In this document: in pieces, positions 52,288 through 61,447 of the stretch | Position numbering within the stretch: position 1 is the stretch's first letter | Layout: each line of letters begins with the position of its first letter | Assembly (NCBI RefSeq): GCF_900112575.1 | Contig: NZ_FOMH01000008.1 | Location: 1 to 64,000 of the forward strand | Length of the DNA stretch: 64,000 nucleotides | Reading direction: 5' to 3' | Source of the DNA: Flavobacterium phragmitis | GTDB taxonomy: Bacteria > Bacteroidota > Bacteroidia > Flavobacteriales > Flavobacteriaceae | Made by a program: the position numbers and the translations under genes | The notes under the pieces: model-generated | Databases searched by the model: none | What the model was told of the DNA's origin: nothing | The model's input: the letters and a program-made list of their open reading frames with translations, nothing else

Positions 52288-52303
52288 TTGAATAGAGCAA
52301 AAA

Positions 52304-52738
52304 TTATATGCGATTGTCAACCGCAAAAGCAGTTTTCCCAATATTAGCAAGTAAAAGTGCGGCTGCAACGCTCGTCCAAACTGAATAATCAAAAGGCGCT
52401 TTTACAGAAATGGAAACGGCCATAGCAAATCCAAAAAAGAACAATAAAAAAGCAGTTCCCAAAGCGGCAAGTCTGGTTTTGAATCCAAATAAAAGAAGAA
52501 GGCTAAGTAAAACCTCAAAGAAAGTGGCAATTCCTCCTAAAATTTCAGCAGTGGCTTGGTTTGCATAAGGGTTGAGTGTTTGCGTATAGGAAACAAAATT
52601 ATCCCAATTTCCCCAAGCGACTTGGTGAGAACCTGGTGCGCCCCAAACTCCAAATCGGTCTGCTACGGCCGAAAGCATTGTGATGGCTAAAACTATTCTT
52701 AAAATTAAACCTGCTTCTAATATGGTGATGTTTTTCAT
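52304..52738 (-). CDS. DoxX family membrane protein
   Basis: A 144-residue membrane protein from the ATG at 52738 (MKNITILEAGLILRIVLAIT); an ATG at 52747 would add three residues. Four hydrophobic helices are evident (about 9-25, 62-85, 88-107, 110-133). The YANQATAEILGGIATFFEVL and LLLLFGFKTRLAALGTAFLL segments match the DoxX pattern. Family members are linked to redox or sulfur stress in other bacteria, but the role is poorly defined. It is separate from the second DoxX gene at 58515. Confidence 0.85.
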   Translation of the reverse strand: MKNITILEAGLILRIVLAITMLSAVADRFGVWGAPGSHQVAWGNWDNFVSYTQTLNPYANQATAEILGGIATFFEVLLSLLLLFGFKTRLAALGTAFLLFFFGFAMAVSISVKAPFDYSVWTSVAAALLLANIGKTAFAVDNRI

Positions 52739-52868
52739 TCTGATCATTAATTTTTATTGCAATTTTCTTAAGCAAATTTTATCTTAATAAGGATAAAAAT
52801 CGTCAAGTTGTTTTTTTAATAACGACAGAATCATCGCCAAATTGTTTGAAATAAACGACAAAATGCAT

Positions 52869-52902
52869 AAAAAAGAGATAGATGGCCGTCTATCCCTTTT
52901 TT
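52869..52902 (-). terminator. Intrinsic terminator after the alpha/beta hydrolase
   Basis: Read on the minus strand, GGGATAGA pairs with TCTATCTC around a six-base loop and is followed by a run of T, starting 24 bases after the stop at 52920. A-runs on the other side make it partly bidirectional. Confidence 0.75.
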
Positions 52903-52919
52903 AATTTGTTTTGAAATTC

Positions 52920-53969
52920 TTATTTCAGTGTCGTTTTGATTACAATGGCTGCTTGTTGTACGGCTGTTTGAATTGCTGGTACATGGGCAATCGGATTTAA
53001 AAGTCCGTAATCGTGAATCAAACCGTTGTATCTGGTTAAGGTTACAGGAACCCCAGCTTCATTAAGCTTTCTGGCATAAGCTTCTCCTTCATCTCTTAAA
53101 ACATCATTTTCAGCAGTTTGAACTAGAGCAGGAGGTAAGCCTTTTAATTCTGCTAAACTTGCTTGCAGAGGAGAAGCATATTTCTCTGTTCTTTTAGCAG
53201 TATCAGGAAGGTAATTGTCCCAAAACCATTTCATCATGTTTTTAGTCAAGAAACGTCCGTTGGCATATAAATTATAAGATTCAGTTTCAAAATTTGCATC
53301 TGTTACGGGCCATAATAAAACTTGTAATTTAATATTTGGGCCTTTTTTATCTTTAGCCATTAAAGTAATTGCAGCTGTCATATTTCCACCCACACTGTTT
53401 CCAACAACGGCTAGGTTTTTACCGTCTACGCCAATTTCTTTTCCATTTTCAGCTACCCATTGTGTTGTGGCATAAATTTCGTTAATCGCAACGGGATATT
53501 TAGCTTCTGGAGATGGCGTATAATCTGGGAAAACTGCAACAGCACCACTTTCTACAACCAAATCTCTCACTAATCTTCTATGAGTAGGATAATCTCCTAA
53601 AACCCATCCGCCGCCATGGATGAAGATGAATACTGGCGCATTTGCTTTTGCTCCTTTAGGTTTCGTGATATGAATTTTTACTTTTAAGCCGTTTTGTGAA
53701 ATTACTTTTTCAGTTTCTTCGATACCAGAATAATTCACTTCAACTGATTTCTGAGCACCTACTAAAACATTTCTGGCATCTGCGACAGATAATTGTTCTA
53801 ATGGTTTTCCGTCACCTGAGTTTAATGCATTTAAAAAGCTGCGGACCTCTGTAAATATTTTTGGGTCATTTTGTCCTTTATATGGTCTTTCTTGTGCCAT
53901 AGCTATTGTATTTAGAGTTAATAATGTAACTATAAATATACCTCTTTGTATTGATTGTATTGTTTTCAT
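52920..53969 (-). CDS. Secreted alpha/beta hydrolase (HSL-type esterase)
   Basis: A 349-residue exported protein; the signal peptide ends at about residue 26 (TIAMAQ). The oxyanion-hole motif is HGGG (118-121) in IFIHGGGWVLGDYP. The nucleophile elbow is GNSVGG with Ser192. The likely acid is in ENDVLRDEGEAY and the His in LIHDYGLL. It hydrolyses carboxylic esters or similar. It lies 32 bases downstream of the OsmC gene on the same strand, so the two are probably co-transcribed. The substrate is unknown. Confidence 0.92.
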   Translation of the reverse strand: MKTIQSIQRGIFIVTLLTLNTIAMAQERPYKGQNDPKIFTEVRSFLNALNSGDGKPLEQLSVADARNVLVGAQKSVEVNYSGIEETEKVISQNGLKVKIHITKPKGAKANAPVFIFIHGGGWVLGDYPTHRRLVRDLVVESGAVAVFPDYTPSPEAKYPVAINEIYATTQWVAENGKEIGVDGKNLAVVGNSVGGNMTAAITLMAKDKKGPNIKLQVLLWPVTDANFETESYNLYANGRFLTKNMMKWFWDNYLPDTAKRTEKYASPLQASLAELKGLPPALVQTAENDVLRDEGEAYARKLNEAGVPVTLTRYNGLIHDYGLLNPIAHVPAIQTAVQQAAIVIKTTLK

Positions 53970-54001
53970 AATGTATGTTATTTGTTATAAGATTTTGATG
54001 T

Positions 54002-54415
54002 TTAGTTGATTAAATTGGCCTGTAAAACAATTTCGAAAGAAAAAGCCTGACTTATTGGACACGTTTTTTCGGCGCCCTGAGCGATTTTTAAAAATTCTTC
54101 TTGAGAAATCCCAGGAACTTTAGCATTTAGTACTAAAAGAGATTGTGTGATTTTTCCGTCGTTTAATGTAATGGTAGATTGAGTGGATAATTCATCAACT
54201 GAGAATCCAGCTGTAGTTAAGTCTAAGCTCAATTTCATGGTAAAACAGCCAGCGTGGGCGGCTGCTAATAATTCTTCAGGATTAGTTCCGATACCATCTG
54301 AGAAACGGCTGTTGAAAGAATATTGAGTATTGTTTAATACGGTACTGTCTGTAGTAAGAGTTCCTTTTCCAGTTTTGATGTCACCGTTCCAAACGGCTTG
54401 TGCTTTACGTTTCAT
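54002..54415 (-). CDS. OsmC/Ohr-family peroxiredoxin
   Basis: A 137-residue cytosolic protein. The two reactive Cys of the family are Cys57 in AAAHAGCFTM and Cys119 in AEKTCPISQAF. The conserved RFSDGIGTNPEELL segment precedes the first. OsmC proteins detoxify organic hydroperoxides using thiol reductants. It is followed closely by the alpha/beta hydrolase, and the AraC gene ends upstream at 54493 on the same strand, so the regulator may control the pair. Confidence 0.92.
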   Translation of the reverse strand: MKRKAQAVWNGDIKTGKGTLTTDSTVLNNTQYSFNSRFSDGIGTNPEELLAAAHAGCFTMKLSLDLTTAGFSVDELSTQSTITLNDGKITQSLLVLNAKVPGISQEEFLKIAQGAEKTCPISQAFSFEIVLQANLIN

Positions 54416-54492
54416 ATCTTTATTGTTTTATCATTTATAATTTGATAGGACAAAGATATGGCGGTAATAAGCCTCTTAAAATGGATAAAAGT

Positions 54493-55365
54493 CTATTCTA
54501 ATTGTACATTTTTCCCTTGAAGGTATTTTTTTTTGAAATTCGACGGAGTGTCGCCGACTTTGTTGGTAAAAAGTCGGTTAAAATAGGCCGGATCTTCATA
54601 TCCGAGCTGGTAGGCAATCTCTTTTACACTTAAAGAAGAATACCCTAAAAGCCTTTTAGCTTCCAAAATAATGCGGTCTTTTATTATATCGTTTGGCTGT
54701 GTCAGTTTCAGACGATTGAATTTGTTTGAAAGTGTTTTGGGAGCAACCCCCAAAATATCTGCATAATCGGCAACGGTATGTTTGGTTCTGAAATGAATTT
54801 CGACCAATCGGCTGAAGTCCCTGAAAAAATCCATTTCTTTTGAAGGTTCTTCATTTAAAATACCCAATTGCTGAATTTTCCAGATTCGGGTTGCTTTAAT
54901 AATCAGCTGTTTCAAATACGTTCGAATCATTTCTTCCTGCGAAGAATCGGGTGAAACAAACTCATCCTGAATCTGATTGAAAATGCCTTCAATAAACGAA
55001 ACCTCTTTATCCGGTAAAGTGGTCATCGGCATTTCGAATATATTATTGAATAACAGTCCGTCGCAGGCTACTTCTGCATCATGAATCTGTACGCAATAGA
55101 AATCACGATTGTAGTACATAAAATAACCCTGCTTTTTTCCTTCCTTATTAATCTGCAGATATTGGTTGCTGTTGATGAAAAAAAGAGAAGGACTTTTGGT
55201 CTGGTATTGTTTAAAATCGATAGTAATCTGATACTCTTCCGGCAGATACAAGACCTTTATATACGCTTTGTATTCGTCGCTATTAATTTCTTCGACTGTT
55301 TCCTGGTTCAGAATCAGAAATCCCAGTTTTTTATAATTGGATTCAAATACAGTATTAAGGTTCAT
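54493..55365 (-). CDS. AraC-family transcriptional regulator
   Basis: A 290-residue regulator. The N-terminal part (about 1-165) is a cupin-like sensing domain (YQITIDFKQYQTKSPSLFFI). The C-terminal HTH_18 domain (about 190-285) reads HFRTKHTVADYADILGVAPK then TLSNKFNRL and SSLSVKEIAYQLGYEDPAYF then NRLFTNKVGDTPSNFKKKY, with both helix-turn-helix units intact. It lies directly upstream of the OsmC and hydrolase genes on the same strand, which are plausible targets. The effector is unknown. Confidence 0.92.
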   Translation of the reverse strand: MNLNTVFESNYKKLGFLILNQETVEEINSDEYKAYIKVLYLPEEYQITIDFKQYQTKSPSLFFINSNQYLQINKEGKKQGYFMYYNRDFYCVQIHDAEVACDGLLFNNIFEMPMTTLPDKEVSFIEGIFNQIQDEFVSPDSSQEEMIRTYLKQLIIKATRIWKIQQLGILNEEPSKEMDFFRDFSRLVEIHFRTKHTVADYADILGVAPKTLSNKFNRLKLTQPNDIIKDRIILEAKRLLGYSSLSVKEIAYQLGYEDPAYFNRLFTNKVGDTPSNFKKKYLQGKNVQLE

Positions 55366-55416
55366 TGTGGTTTGTTTTGGATTAAAAATACAGATTTTCT
55401 TTGGCAGAGCCGAATA

Positions 55417-55977
55417 CTAAATGGGACTTATTTGAAGATGTTCCAGTTTTTTGCCAACCAAAGTTTTTTCGCCCACAATTTTAAATCCGAGTTTCAAATA
55501 AAGGTTTTTTGCCAACGGATTATCTTCTTCTACCAATAATCCTAAAGTTTGTTGGTTTTGATGGACATATTCATTAATCAGAAAAACAAGTAGTTTAGAA
55601 CCAATTCCTTTTCCCTGATGATTTGGATTTACGCCTAATGAATCGATATAAAATTCACCAGCACGTGTTTCAAACTCCGGATCAAATTCAGGATTATAAT
55701 GCGATCTCACATATTCCACAATCGGATTTCGTAAGGTTTCTATATCAGAACCATTGTAAACATTCACTGCACCAATGATTTCGTCATTTTCCTCAGCCAC
55801 AAAACAATTTTGATAAGAGTATTGATTGTTTTCTCTTTCGATGAAATATTCCAGAAAGTCTTTCGCGGAAGCGTAATCTTTCTTAGCCAAAAATTTATAG
55901 ACAATATCTTCCATTGCTAATAATAATATAGGTGTAATATATTTGGAATCGGATTTTTTGGCTTTTCTGATATTCAT
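55417..55977 (-). CDS. GNAT-family N-acetyltransferase
   Basis: A 186-residue GNAT protein. The acetyl-CoA-binding motif A is YIDSLGVNPNHQGKGIGSKL (about 122-141), with the downstream motif B in LGLLVEEDNPLAKNLYLKLG. It begins MNIRKAKKSDSKYITPILLL, typical of the family. It stands 51 bases upstream of the AraC gene on the same strand. The acceptor is unknown. Confidence 0.9.
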   Translation of the reverse strand: MNIRKAKKSDSKYITPILLLAMEDIVYKFLAKKDYASAKDFLEYFIERENNQYSYQNCFVAEENDEIIGAVNVYNGSDIETLRNPIVEYVRSHYNPEFDPEFETRAGEFYIDSLGVNPNHQGKGIGSKLLVFLINEYVHQNQQTLGLLVEEDNPLAKNLYLKLGFKIVGEKTLVGKKLEHLQISPI

Positions 55978-56015
55978 TTTAGGAAATTTTGATAAAACAA
56001 ATTTACTTTATTTAA

Positions 56016-56930
56016 ATATTTTTCTCTCTCAGATTCTGCAGATTTAGCAGATTAATACTGAAAATATCTGCAGAATCCACTAAATCTGCGTGAGAACATT
56101 TTTTTTAATTGGGTTAATATATTTTTCACGCAGATTTTGCAGATTTAGCAGATTAATACTGAAAATATCTGCAGAATCCGCTAAATCTGCGGGAGAGCAA
56201 AATTTTTCTAATTGGGTTAATATATTTTTCACGCAGATTTTGCAGATTTGAGCAGATTAATACTTGAAATATCTGCATAATCCGCTAAATCTGAGGGAGA
56301 ACATTTTTTTTTAATTGGGTTAATATATTTTTCACGCAGATTCTGCAGATTTGAGCAGATTACTACTGGAAATATCTGCATAATACGCTAAATCTGCGGG
56401 AGAATTTTTTTTTAAATTGGTTTAATATATTTTTCACGCAGATTCTGCAGATTTGAGCAGATTAATACTGAAAATATCTGCATAATTCGCTAAATCTGCG
56501 GGAGAGCAAAATTTTTCTAATTGGGTTAATATATTTTTCACGCAGATTTTGCAGATTTGAGCAGATTACTACTGGAAATATCTGCATAATCCGCTAAATC
56601 TGCGTGAGAACATTTTTTTTTAATTGGGTTAATATATTTTTCACGCAGATTTTACAGATTTGAGCAGATTACTACTGGGAATATCTGTATAATGTGCAGA
56701 ATCTGTGGGAGAACATTTTTTTTTAATTGGTTTAATATATTTTTCACGCAGATTTTGCAGATTTGAGCAGATTACTACTGGAAATATCTGTATAATGTGC
56801 AGAATCTGTGGGAGAACAATTTTTTTTAATTGGTTTAATATATTTTTCACGCAGATTTTACAGATTTGAGTAGATTAAAAAAGGTCTGCACTTATCTGCT
56901 TAAATCTTTTTAAATCTGCGTGAAACAAAA
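56016..56930. repeat. Tandem array of 103-base palindromic units (about 9 copies)
   Basis: TCACGCAGATT recurs at 56126, 56229, 56332, 56434, 56538, 56641, 56744 and 56847, spacings 102-104 bases, preceded by a divergent first unit near 56023. Within each unit CACGCAGATTTTGCAGATTT pairs with AAATCTGCGTG or a variant and GCAGATT with AATATCTGC, forming a hairpin of about 75 bases. Units are joined by a TTTTTTTAATTGGGTTAATA spacer. The last unit ends in a different right half (AATCTTTTTAAATCTGCGTG), like the 6.1-7.0 kb array. There is no gene, and the spacers are not unique, so this is not CRISPR. Confidence 0.92.
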
Positions 56931-57068
56931 AAAAACTTAGCTTCTTAGCAACTTAGCCTCATAGTATCTTTGAAAAAAATATACAGATTTAGTCCCAATT
57001 TATACCAACATTAAAATCCAAACAGCAACTATCTTTGTTACTATATTTTAAACTAAAAATTTAAAACA

Positions 57069-58082
57069 ATGAAAGCAATAGGATTTAAAACCTCATTATC
57101 TATAGAAGAAAAAGACAGTTTCATTGAATTTGAAACTGCGAAACCAATACCCGGAGCACACGATTTATTAGTGAAAATCGATGCGATTTCCGTAAATCCG
57201 GTCGATTTTAAAGTTCGTCAGAGTTCGGCGAAAGATACCGTTTTGGAAACTCCGAAAATTATCGGCTGGGATGCTGTCGGAATTGTGCAGGCGGTAGGAG
57301 AGAAAGTCACTTTATTTGAAGTGGGTGACTTAGTATATTACGCCGGAGATATCACCAAACAAGGAAGCAATGCCGAATATCAGATTATTGATGAACGAAT
57401 TGTAGGCAGAAAGCCAAAATCATTATCCATTGAAGAATCGGCTGTAATTCCGTTAACGGCTTTAACGGCTTGGGAAATTTTGTTTGACCGAATCAGAATT
57501 AATGCAGAGAAAGACAAAGGAAAATCCATCTTAATTATTGGAGGCGCCGGCGGAGTAGGTTCGATTGCGATTCAGCTGGCGAAGAAAATTGCAGGATTAA
57601 CGGTTATCGCAACGGCATCACGCCCTGAAACTATTGATTGGTGTAAACAACAAGGAGCCGATTTTGTGGTAAATCATAAAGATTTAGTGGCATCAGTAAG
57701 AGAAGCAGGTTTCCAAAACGTTGATTTTATTCTGGATTTTGTAGATACCAATGCGTATTGGGATACAATGGTTGAACTGATTAAACCACAGGGACATATC
57801 GCTTCGATTACGGGAAGTAGTGAACCAGTTGTATTAAATAAGCTAAAAAGCAAAAGTGTTTCTTTTTCCTGGGAATTAATGTACACCCGTTCTATGTATC
57901 AAACGGAAGACATGATAGAGCAACATAATATTCTCAATATTGTTGCTGATTTGTTGGACGATGGTTTATTGAAAACGACCTTGAATTTAACGTTGGATGG
58001 ACTTACGGCTGATAATCTAAAGAAAGCACATCAGCTTTTAGAATCAGGAAAAACGATTGGAAAAATTGCTATTAAATTCTAG
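57069..58082 (+). CDS. Zinc-independent MDR oxidoreductase (quinone reductase-like)
   Basis: A 337-residue medium-chain dehydrogenase/reductase. The N-terminal GroES-like domain reads PIPGAHDLLVKIDAISVNPV and IIGWDAVGIVQAVGEKVTLF. The nucleotide-binding motif is GGAGGVGSIAIQLAKK (about 158-173). The zinc-binding Cys/His of alcohol dehydrogenases are absent, so it is a quinone-oxidoreductase/enoyl-reductase type. It reduces quinones or enones with NADPH. A candidate -7 box TATCTTTG lies at 57030-57037. It is a single gene bounded by repeat regions on both sides. Confidence 0.9.
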   Translation: MKAIGFKTSLSIEEKDSFIEFETAKPIPGAHDLLVKIDAISVNPVDFKVRQSSAKDTVLETPKIIGWDAVGIVQAVGEKVTLFEVGDLVYYAGDITKQGSNAEYQIIDERIVGRKPKSLSIEESAVIPLTALTAWEILFDRIRINAEKDKGKSILIIGGAGGVGSIAIQLAKKIAGLTVIATASRPETIDWCKQQGADFVVNHKDLVASVREAGFQNVDFILDFVDTNAYWDTMVELIKPQGHIASITGSSEPVVLNKLKSKSVSFSWELMYTRSMYQTEDMIEQHNILNIVADLLDDGLLKTTLNLTLDGLTADNLKKAHQLLESGKTIGKIAIKF

Positions 58083-58127
58083 AAGGTTTTCTGTCTTGAA
58101 AAATATCTTTGGATGTAATTTAAAATG

Positions 58128-58382
58128 CATAGAAACATAGATTTAACCTTTAAACTACTACTCTCAATCTTGTCATTCCGAGGAACGAGGACACGAGCGA
58201 TAGCGAACTGGCGAAGCAATCGCACTCGGGAATCGACAAAGATTGGCGATATGCGTTGCAGAGTTTCTAGTGTGATTTCTCCTTTTAGTCGAAATGACAA
58301 ATTGTGTGAACTATGTGTTAGAAACTAGTTTCTTTCTCTATTCTTTTCGAAATATAAAAATCTATGTTTCTATGTGTTTAAA
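58128..58382. repeat. Nested palindromic element, about 255 bases
   Basis: The outer arms are CATAGAAACATAGATTT at 58128-58144 and its complement at 58358-58374. Inside, TTGTCATTCCGAGGAACGAG faces a TTTAGTCGAAATGACAA block, with the shared core AAAGATTGGCGATATG and GAGTTTCTAGTGTGATTTCT. The GAAACTAGTTTC palindrome is at 58321-58332. It fills most of the 432-base gap between genes; the rest, to 58514, is AT-rich promoter DNA. Confidence 0.85.
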
Positions 58383-58514
58383 TATATTTTACATCAAATT
58401 AATTATTTAGAATAATTTTAAATAGTATTGTTTGAATCACAACAATTTTTGTATTTTAGCCGAATTACAAGCCAAATTTGTATTTCATTTTCTAAAACCC
58501 AAAACTAAATTGTT

Positions 58515-58901
58515 ATGATTTCAAAAAACACAGACTTTGGATTATTACTAATCAGAATCAGCGTTGGAGGCTTAATGCTTTTCCATGGTATTGCAAAACT
58601 GCTTCACGGAATTTCCTTCCTTGTAGACAATATGGGCGCATTTGGATATGCTGTTTATATTGGCGAAGTTTTAGCTCCAATTGCTATTTTGCTAGGATTC
58701 CGTACCAGAATTGCAGCAGTTCTTCTTGCCGTAACTTGTATTGTAGCGATTGCTGTAGCACATGCTCAAGATATTTTCTCGATCAGCGAACACGGAGGAT
58801 ACGCTAATGAACTCTTGATGCTGTATCTTCTAGGTTCGATTGGATTATTCTTTACAGGGGCAGGAAAATATGCTGTTTCCAAAACAAATAAATGGGATTA
58901 A
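58515..58901 (+). CDS. DoxX family membrane protein
   Basis: A 128-residue membrane protein with the DoxX pattern: FGLLLIRISVGGLMLFHGIA near the start, GAFGYAVYIGEVLAPIAILL and GFRTRIAAVLLAVTCIVAIA, with the last helix LMLYLLGSIGLFFTGAGKYA. Four membrane helices are expected. It is a single gene with a hairpin terminator 19 bases after its stop. The function is poorly defined in the family. It is distinct in sequence from the DoxX gene at 52304. Confidence 0.88.
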   Translation: MISKNTDFGLLLIRISVGGLMLFHGIAKLLHGISFLVDNMGAFGYAVYIGEVLAPIAILLGFRTRIAAVLLAVTCIVAIAVAHAQDIFSISEHGGYANELLMLYLLGSIGLFFTGAGKYAVSKTNKWD

Positions 58902-58920
58902 TTTCTCGTAAATTATAAGG

Positions 58921-58952
58921 AAGCCATAAATCAACAGATTTAGGGCTTTTTT
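58921..58952 (+). terminator. Intrinsic terminator after the DoxX gene
   Basis: AGCC-A-TAAATC pairs with GATTTA-G-GGCT around an AACA loop with one mismatch, followed by six T. Confidence 0.75.
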
Positions 58953-58997
58953 GTTTTATTATGTTATTTTTGTCCGCGAATTACTAAATTTTATTAC

Positions 58998-61202
58998 GTG
59001 AGATTGTTAGTTGTACTCGGAATTTTTATTTTGTCTTTTTCGGCAAAAGCACAGTCTGTTAGCGGAGTTGTAAATAATGCAAATATAAAACCTCTTTCAG
59101 ATGTCTTGATAAGGAATTTAGCCTCAAAATCACATGCACATACAGATATTAACGGAAAGTTTACTTTAGAAGAAACTAAAGCAGGTGATAGTCTACAGAT
59201 TTCTAAGCAGGGATTTAGCACTCAAAAGTTAAAGCTTTCATCAAGTGATTTTCTTTCTATTCAAATGGAAGAAAAACCTTTTCTGCTGGAAGAAGTTACC
59301 ATTACAAACAACTTAAAATATCTTAATACAATATCTAAAATAGATTTTGAAATTCAGCCCATTTCAAACTCACAGGATTTACTTCGCAAAGTTCCTGGGC
59401 TTTTTATCGGCCAGCATGCGGGTGGAGGAAAAGCAGAACAGATTTTTTTAAGAGGTTTTGACTGCGATCACGGGACAGATATTAATATTACTGTTGACGG
59501 AATGCCAGTCAATATGGTTTCTCACGCGCACGGTCAGGGTTATTCTGATCTGCATTTTGTAATTCCCGAAACAGTGGATAACATCGATTTTGATAAAGGT
59601 GCTTATTTTGTCGATAAAGGCGATTTTACCACAGCGGGATATGTGGGATTTAATACTAAAAATGGATTGCAGAATAGTTCAATTTCTTTTGAAGGCGGAC
59701 AATTTGATACCTTTCGCACTGTTGCCCTGTTTAATTTATTGAATAAAGAAAACCAGTTTGCTTATTTTGCAGGTGAATATATGATGACCGATGGTTATTT
59801 TGATGCGCCACAGAATTTTAACCGAATTAATTTGTTTGGGAAATATTCAGCTAAAATGAATAATGGAGATAAACTGGCTCTTTCGGTTTCTCATTTTAAA
59901 AGCCAGTGGGATGCCAGCGGACAGATTCCGGACCGTGCTGTTAACGACGGGACAATTTCGCATTATGGAGCAATAGATTCTAATGAAGGAGGAAATACCA
60001 GCAGAACCAATTTCAATTTGCAGTATGACGCCAAGATTGATCAAAATACGCATATTAAAAGCAGTGCTTTTATAAGCAAATACGATTTTGAACTGTATTC
60101 TAATTTTACTTTTTTCCTCAATGACCCTGTAAACGGAGATCAAATTAAACAGAAGGAAAATAGAACGATAGTAGGTTTTCAGTCTGAATATGATCAAAAA
60201 CTAACTGAAAAATGGCGTTTTAAATTGGGAGCAGGTCTGCGAAATGACAATAATACAGATGTTGAATTGTCACATACTTTAAACCGAGAAACAGTGCTGG
60301 ATTATTTGAGTTTAGGAAATGTAAACCAAACCAATCTCTTTACATACTCTAGTCTTGATTTTGTTTCAGGAAAATGGCTTATAAATGGAGGCCTGCGCTT
60401 AGATTATTTTAAATTTGGTTACGAAGATCAGCTGGCTTCAACATATACTAATCAGACACAGACGAAGGCAATTGTGAGCCCGAAATTGAACTTTTTATAT
60501 ACACAAAATGAAAAACTAAATTATTTCCTGAAATTAGGAAAAGGGTTTCACAGCAATGATACTCGAGTTGTTATAGCTCAAATGGGAGAAAAAATCTTGC
60601 CCGAAACGTATGGAGCTGATTTAGGTTTGAACTGGAAACCATTTCCGAGAATGATTATTAATTCGGCAATCTGGTATTTGTATGTAGTTCAGGAATTTGT
60701 GTATGTTGGAGATGAAGCTGTAGTAGAACCAAGTGGTAAAACACAAAGAAAAGGGGTCGATTTTGGTTTTAGATACCAATTAACAAACTGGCTGTTCTGG
60801 AATACCGATTATACGTACACACATGCAAGAGCAATTGATGAACCAAAAGGAAATGATTATCTGCCTCTTGCTCCGGTAAATACTTTAACAAGCGGACTTT
60901 CATTAAAAGATTTAAAAGGTTTTTCAGGAAGCATAAGAACCCGTTTCTTAGGTGACCGACCAGCAAACGAAGACAATTCAGTACTAGCAAAAGGGTATTG
61001 TATTACCGATTTCTCTGTAAATTATCAGATCAAAAAAGTGACGATTGGTGTAAATATCGATAACATTTTTAATACAAAATGGAAAGAAACACAATTCTTA
61101 ACCGAATCCCGCTTAGTCAATGAAACTAATCCTGTTGAAGAAATTCACTTCACTGCAGGAACACCTTTTAATGCCAGATTGATACTAAAATACATATGGT
61201 AG
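58998..61202 (+). CDS. TonB-dependent receptor
   Basis: A 734-residue outer-membrane receptor starting at a GTG codon (58998). That start gives a standard signal peptide (MRLLVVLGIFILSFSAKAQS). A carboxypeptidase-regulatory-like domain follows (about 20-90). The plug (about 100-225) contains ISNSQDLLRKVPGLFIGQHA and GGGKAEQIFLRGFDCDHGTD, then DGMPVNMVSHAHGQGYSDLH. The His-rich plug loop may touch a metal or a chelate. A candidate -7 box TATTTTTG is at 58965-58972. No partner transporter is adjacent. The ligand is unknown. Confidence 0.92.
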   Translation: MRLLVVLGIFILSFSAKAQSVSGVVNNANIKPLSDVLIRNLASKSHAHTDINGKFTLEETKAGDSLQISKQGFSTQKLKLSSSDFLSIQMEEKPFLLEEVTITNNLKYLNTISKIDFEIQPISNSQDLLRKVPGLFIGQHAGGGKAEQIFLRGFDCDHGTDINITVDGMPVNMVSHAHGQGYSDLHFVIPETVDNIDFDKGAYFVDKGDFTTAGYVGFNTKNGLQNSSISFEGGQFDTFRTVALFNLLNKENQFAYFAGEYMMTDGYFDAPQNFNRINLFGKYSAKMNNGDKLALSVSHFKSQWDASGQIPDRAVNDGTISHYGAIDSNEGGNTSRTNFNLQYDAKIDQNTHIKSSAFISKYDFELYSNFTFFLNDPVNGDQIKQKENRTIVGFQSEYDQKLTEKWRFKLGAGLRNDNNTDVELSHTLNRETVLDYLSLGNVNQTNLFTYSSLDFVSGKWLINGGLRLDYFKFGYEDQLASTYTNQTQTKAIVSPKLNFLYTQNEKLNYFLKLGKGFHSNDTRVVIAQMGEKILPETYGADLGLNWKPFPRMIINSAIWYLYVVQEFVYVGDEAVVEPSGKTQRKGVDFGFRYQLTNWLFWNTDYTYTHARAIDEPKGNDYLPLAPVNTLTSGLSLKDLKGFSGSIRTRFLGDRPANEDNSVLAKGYCITDFSVNYQIKKVTIGVNIDNIFNTKWKETQFLTESRLVNETNPVEEIHFTAGTPFNARLILKYIW

Positions 61203-61447
61203 TAAATTAGTCAATGTGGCAATTAGATAATTAGATAATGAGTCAATTGTCAATGAAATATTTAGAAAATAATAGTAATTATGTAATTTAAACATTTTCC
61301 AACTAGCACATTTCCAAATTGGCACATTCTCTAAACCTCTAAAAGAACATTTTTACCGATCAGATTCTATGTTCTACCGATTACAATTTTAATTAATATA
61401 CTCCCGATATACTTTTGGTTCCAATTAAAACCTTAAAAATCAAAAAT
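61203..61447. other. Intergenic region with low-complexity repeats only
   Basis: AT-rich, with short repeated words such as AATTAGATAATTAGATAATG at 61221-61240 and CATTTTCCAACTAGCACATTT near 61293. I see no gene or strong hairpin. Confidence 0.5.

Noticed and set aside
56641..56850. A 69-codon frame on the minus strand
   Set aside because: Its translation is itself internally repeated because it reads two array units. It is not a gene.
56016..56930. CRISPR array
   Set aside because: Units are regular, but the whole unit is repeated and there are no unique spacers of constant length. The unit is a palindrome of about 75 bases and no cas gene is near.
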